From a virus, in the IMG/VR virus record IMGVR_UViG_3300025395_000038, positions 1 through 23,823 of that record: 23,823 bases of DNA; one strand, given 5' to 3'. The notes beneath the pieces are model-generated. The model was not told the DNA's origin and searched no databases. It saw nothing but the letters and a program-made list of their open reading frames with translations. Of the stretch, positions 20,297 through 23,823 are shown one piece after another. Made by a program: the position numbers and the translations under genes. The first letter of the stretch is position 1. Every line of letters begins with the position of its first letter.

Positions 20297-23200
20297 ATGC
20301 CGTTTCAAGAATTTACGGGGCAGTTGGATGCGCCTTCGATGGCCCCCAAGTGGCAAGAGTTCAATGGAACCCTTGACGATTTAACTCCCAAGGCCGTCCC
20401 CAAACCGGAGGCTCCTAAGCCACAGGCTGGTTTGATGAGCGAGCTGGAGCGCGGCGGTCATGAGATCTACTCTAATCTCCGCACGGCGCTCACTGCCCCG
20501 TTCGTTGGCTCTGATGTAGCCGCTCGGGCCGGTGCAGAGCGTGCAGAGGAATACAACAAGACTGCCGCTCCCTCGGTGGATGTGCTGGGCGATATCCAGA
20601 AAGCGTACCAAGAGAAGGGCATCCTAAGCTCTATTGGCGCTGGCTTAAAAGACCTGCCTGCTTTGGTGGGCCAGGTTGCTCCTACGGTGGCTGAGTATGG
20701 TGCTGCTGAAGCGCTGCTGCCCGTGGTTGGTCCTGCTGCTTTGTTCTTGGCTCAGCACTACGGTCAAAACGTCGCCCAGACTGCGGCCACTCAGATGGCT
20801 CAAGGTCGTGATGTGGATGTGGATTCCCTGAAGGCGCTGGGTTATGCCGTGCCTCAGGCCGCTCTGGACGTGGCACATATTTCCATTCCTCTTGGTAAGC
20901 AAGTCATCGGCAAGATCTTTGGCAGAGGCGTAGAGGAAGCTGTTGAGAAGGGTGCGATGAGCGAGGCTGAGAAGCTGGCTCAAGAGCAGCTGGCCAAGAA
21001 GAGCTTTGGCGAATCCATTCAAGACGGCCTCAAGACTGGTTTGGTCAGCGGCGTGCCCATCATGGTAGCGCAGACAGCCTTGGAACGCGCATACAACGGC
21101 GATAAGCTGTTCGACGATGATGCCCTACACCAATACGGTAGCGCTGCTTTAAGTGGCGCTCTGATGGCTCCTATGGGCGTGCTCGGTGCTTTGTCCGAGA
21201 AGAGCCAAGCTGCCAAGGCTGTAGGCGAGCGTGATTCCGCTGCCGCCAAAGCTGCTGCTGAGGCCGCTGAAGCTGAGGCAAACAAGCCTGAGAATCTGCT
21301 CAAACTGCACGAAGATTTCCAGAATGCCAAGGCGGAGCAGGCTGATCTGCGTAACCAGATTCCAAGCAAGCCTAAGAAGGATGCGCCCGAGGAAGAGGTC
21401 CAGGCTTACAACGATGCCAAGACTGCTGCCGATCAGCATTTGAACGACGTTCTCAAGCCGTTGAAGTTGGAATTTGACCAGCGCAAAGATGCCATCATGC
21501 CGGTGGTATTGGCCGACCAAACGGCCAAGATCAATGCTGCGGCTCAAGCCCAGTCGGCTATGGAGACGGCTATCCCTCAAGAGACGGCTGCTGCTCCTAT
21601 TAACAATGCCCCTCCGATTACACGCGCTACCTTGCCCGGTCGGGACATGGCCGCTCAGCTCACTGGTAACGTTGGCTTCAATCAGAACCTGTTGCAGGCT
21701 GGCCGTGAAGGCGCAGAACAGCGTGATGTTGCCACCCAGAATGCCATGCGCGTTGCTGCTGATAAACGTGCCAACCAGATCCTGAGCACGACGTTCAGCA
21801 ACGACCCTGCCATGAATATCATGAAGCAGACCTCGGCCCTGAAACAGATGGGCTATGAGGCCGTGCCGGACAAGAAGGGTAACCTGGTAGCCAAGCCTAT
21901 CGCTGAGCCCGCACCAGTTGAGGCGCCAGCACCAACTGCTCCGCTGCAAGCCAACCCTGAGACCATGCGTGCAAACTTGGAAGCACCTGCTGGCCAAGCC
22001 AATGCCGCCTTCATGCAAGCTGCCAGAGAGGCGCGTGAGGCTACTGCCAAACGTGATGCTGCCGCTCAGAAGGCGCAGGAGCAGGCTAAGCAAGCTCAGG
22101 CTAACCAAGTCCTGTCCACCACGTTTAGTCCCGATCCATCTATCAATGCGCTGCGTCAGAACGCCGCCTTGAAACAGTTGGGTTATGAGTCTGTGCTGGA
22201 TAAAAACGGCAAGCAAGTTGCTCGTCCAGTGGTAACGTTACCACCTGAGCTCGCTCCTGAGCCCGCACCAGCCCCTGCTCCGTCGCCCGTTGGTAATGCT
22301 GACGCCTTGCGCGCACGTCTGGCCACTGCTGGTAACGAAGCCAACCAGAATATGCTGCAGGCTGCCCGCGATCGACTGGCCGCCCTTGAGAAACAGAAGG
22401 CTGCCGACACTACCGCCCAAGCTCAGAACATTGTCAAGAGCACGATGAGCGCTGATCCGGCGATCGATATTGCCCGTAAGAAGAGCGCCCTGGCTGAGAT
22501 TGGCCATGAGTTGGTTCAAGATCCGAAGACCGGCGAGATTACAGCGCAACCCATCAAGGAAGCTGCTCCCGAGATGTCAGACGTTCGTAAGAATGTTTTG
22601 AGCCGTCAGTACGACGAAGAGTTCAAGAGCCTTTTCCCTGATCATGAGCCTGAGCATTTGGAACAGTTCCGCTCCATGCCTGCTGAGTCCAAGGATGCCT
22701 TCTTGCAGTTATTCTCTGATGCCAAAGAGCGTCAGACCATAGAGAATCCTTCGTTTGACGAGTTGGCATCTAAGCAGACTAAACCTGTCGCTGGGCCAAA
22801 GAACGTTCCCGAGAATCCTGATGTTGTTGAATCATCCAAAGAAAGCAAACAGCTGACTGCCGATATCAACAAGCTGAAGAACAGCAAAGACAACTTAAAG
22901 AACGCGCTGAAGGGTTCGTTGAATGCCAATGACGCTACCGATGTAAGCCCTGAGAAAGATTTCCTGCGTTACTTTGCCAGCAAAGACGGTCGAGGCCGGT
23001 CTATTTCCGAATTGGTTTCAGACAAAACGTTGGATCGTTTCTTGCCAGAAAATATGCGCCCAGGCTCTGATGACTTTGACGCTCAGGTCTCGGAGGAGTA
23101 CATCAAGCAAAAGCTGCGTGATGAGGACTACGCAACCCCTGAGGATGCACAAGAGATCAGCAGGTTGAGCGATCAGAAGTGGGAGCTGGAAAGCTATCTC

Positions 23201-23823
23201 GAAGAGCAAGAGCGTGCCAAGAAGGCCAACGAATCTGTAGCTGGAATTTCTACCGAAGTAACGCCTGAGGGTTTACCCGTACGTACAGATAATCTGTACC
23301 GTGTGCAGGGCGAGGCCAAGGGCGTGCCGGTTAACTTGGTACAAAGACTGGTTAACCAGATCAGAGAAGGCTGGGCGAATGCCCCTGAGATACAAGTTCA
23401 CGCCGATGAATCTACTTTGCCTGATCACATTCGTGCCCAAGCTGAGCGCGATAAGGTGACTGGCCAGATCCCTGGTGTCTACGATCCCAACTCCAAGATT
23501 GTTCACATCGTCAGCAGTAACTTGGCAGATGTTAAAGATCTGTTTGCCACTGTGGCCCACGAAGCAGCAGGCCACTTTGGTTTGCGCGAGATGCTGGGTG
23601 ACCAGTATGGCCGCACGATGGACAAGATCTACGAAGGCAACAAGGCCGTTCGTGAAGCTGCTGATGAGAAGCTGAAGGGCTCTAACCTGTCGCGTCAGGT
23701 GGCCACAGAAGAAGTCTTGGCGGAAATGGCTGAGAGCGAGAAGACCTCGACACCGGCTGAGCGCAGTGCCCTGAAGCAGATCTATGACACCATTCGTCGC
23801 TGGGTCTACGACAAGTTTGGTAT
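20297..23823 (+). CDS. Giant polyvalent-type protein with zincin-like motif (3' truncated)
   Basis: The reading frame is open from ATG 20297 (SD AAAGGA just upstream) to the window end, 1175 codons with no stop. The N-terminal ~300 residues are helical, with a hydrophobic stretch at ~120-160 (ALVGQVAPTVAEYGAAEALL). Residues ~220-450 are charged and probably coiled coil. Residues ~448-755 hold three ~108-residue repeats. The last part contains GVYDPNSKIVHIVSSNLAD followed by HEAAGHFGLREMLG (His1088, Glu1089, His1093) and EEVLAEMAE. That resembles zincin-like domains of large multidomain phage proteins thought to be injected with the DNA. The histidines are one residue further apart than in HExxH, so activity is uncertain. 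More domains probably follow beyond the window. Confidence 0.75.
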   Translation, partial: MPFQEFTGQLDAPSMAPKWQEFNGTLDDLTPKAVPKPEAPKPQAGLMSELERGGHEIYSNLRTALTAPFVGSDVAARAGAERAEEYNKTAAPSVDVLGDIQKAYQEKGILSSIGAGLKDLPALVGQVAPTVAEYGAAEALLPVVGPAALFLAQHYGQNVAQTAATQMAQGRDVDVDSLKALGYAVPQAALDVAHISIPLGKQVIGKIFGRGVEEAVEKGAMSEAEKLAQEQLAKKSFGESIQDGLKTGLVSGVPIMVAQTALERAYNGDKLFDDDALHQYGSAALSGALMAPMGVLGALSEKSQAAKAVGERDSAAAKAAAEAAEAEANKPENLLKLHEDFQNAKAEQADLRNQIPSKPKKDAPEEEVQAYNDAKTAADQHLNDVLKPLKLEFDQRKDAIMPVVLADQTAKINAAAQAQSAMETAIPQETAAAPINNAPPITRATLPGRDMAAQLTGNVGFNQNLLQAGREGAEQRDVATQNAMRVAADKRANQILSTTFSNDPAMNIMKQTSALKQMGYEAVPDKKGNLVAKPIAEPAPVEAPAPTAPLQANPETMRANLEAPAGQANAAFMQAAREAREATAKRDAAAQKAQEQAKQAQANQVLSTTFSPDPSINALRQNAALKQLGYESVLDKNGKQVARPVVTLPPELAPEPAPAPAPSPVGNADALRARLATAGNEANQNMLQAARDRLAALEKQKAADTTAQAQNIVKSTMSADPAIDIARKKSALAEIGHELVQDPKTGEITAQPIKEAAPEMSDVRKNVLSRQYDEEFKSLFPDHEPEHLEQFRSMPAESKDAFLQLFSDAKERQTIENPSFDELASKQTKPVAGPKNVPENPDVVESSKESKQLTADINKLKNSKDNLKNALKGSLNANDATDVSPEKDFLRYFASKDGRGRSISELVSDKTLDRFLPENMRPGSDDFDAQVSEEYIKQKLRDEDYATPEDAQEISRLSDQKWELESYLEEQERAKKANESVAGISTEVTPEGLPVRTDNLYRVQGEAKGVPVNLVQRLVNQIREGWANAPEIQVHADESTLPDHIRAQAERDKVTGQIPGVYDPNSKIVHIVSSNLADVKDLFATVAHEAAGHFGLREMLGDQYGRTMDKIYEGNKAVREAADEKLKGSNLSRQVATEEVLAEMAESEKTSTPAERSALKQIYDTIRRWVYDKFG
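21638..22560 (+). repeat. Three ~108-residue degenerate repeats in the giant protein
   Basis: Each copy has an Ala/Gln/Arg-rich helix (LLQAGREGAEQR; FMQAAREAREAT; MLQAARDRLAAL), then a core (ANQILSTTFSNDPAMN; ANQVLSTTFSPDPSIN; AQNIVKSTMSADPAID) and an end element (LKQMGYEAV; LKQLGYESV; LAEIGHELV). Pro/Ala-rich linkers separate copies 1-2 and 2-3. Cores begin at residues 492, 602 and 709, spacing 110 and 107. Confidence 0.8.

Noticed and set aside
21149-22216. 355-codon open frame on the - strand
   Set aside because: Antisense to the giant protein gene; its Leu/Ser-rich product reflects Glu/Ala/Lys codons on the + strand.
22229-22244. Perfect 16-bp palindrome GTGGTAACGTTACCAC
   Set aside because: It lies within the coding frame of the giant protein and a palindrome of this length is not unexpected by chance in ~24 kb; no second copy was noticed.
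1-23823. tRNA genes, CRISPR arrays, insertion sequences, integrase or attachment sites
   Set aside because: None seen; the gaps between genes are too short and no matching structures or protein families were found.

Overview
The window is a block of late genes from a tailed phage, most likely podovirus-like. Every supported gene is on the + strand. Genes are packed with 1-11 nt overlaps or short gaps, usually with a Shine-Dalgarno (SD) sequence just upstream or inside the previous gene. No tail sheath, tail tube or tape-measure gene is recognisable. Adaptor proteins, a P22 gp10-like nozzle protein and several large Ala/Gln/Gly-rich proteins of the kind expected to be ejected into the host are present. 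The lysis genes (GH19 endolysin, Rz/Rz1-type spanins with a lipoprotein) imply a Gram-negative host. The gene set resembles phages known mainly from aquatic metagenomes; the host genus cannot be read from the sequence.

Layout: (1) 1-4636: the tail of a truncated Ala-Gln/Gly-rich protein, adaptor 1, a zinc-ribbon protein, two small basic proteins, adaptor 2, two small structural-type proteins and a YodC/DUF2158-like small protein. (2) 4640-9175: a host-recognition region with a 362-aa hierarchical repeat protein, a free-standing GIY-YIG endonuclease, a 708-aa tail fibre ending in a peptidase S74-type intramolecular chaperone, and an HNH endonuclease. The two endonucleases bracket the fibre gene. 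(3) 9177-9888: two small conserved-looking genes and two intergenic gaps holding four inverted repeats. (4) 9889-11892: a compact lysis cassette with a membrane-anchored protein, a lipoprotein gene, a holin-like gene, Rz with Rz1 nested in the +1 frame, and the endolysin. Two stretches are coded in two frames. (5) 11902-14222: the gp10-like nozzle protein and a small partner. (6) 14219-23823: candidate internal virion/ejection proteins, a GNAT-like protein and the first 1175 codons of a giant polyvalent-type protein with a zincin-like motif, truncated by the window end.

The genes appear to work together as late expression: head-tail connection and nozzle, host recognition, lysis, and internal proteins delivered with the DNA. 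The most noteworthy points are the doubly nested lysis cassette, the 20-aa/80-aa two-level repeat protein next to a homing endonuclease and the fibre, grafted beta-rich domains in both adaptors, and a short Gly-Gly motif recurring in several unrelated proteins. No tRNA, CRISPR array, insertion sequence, integrase or attachment site was seen.
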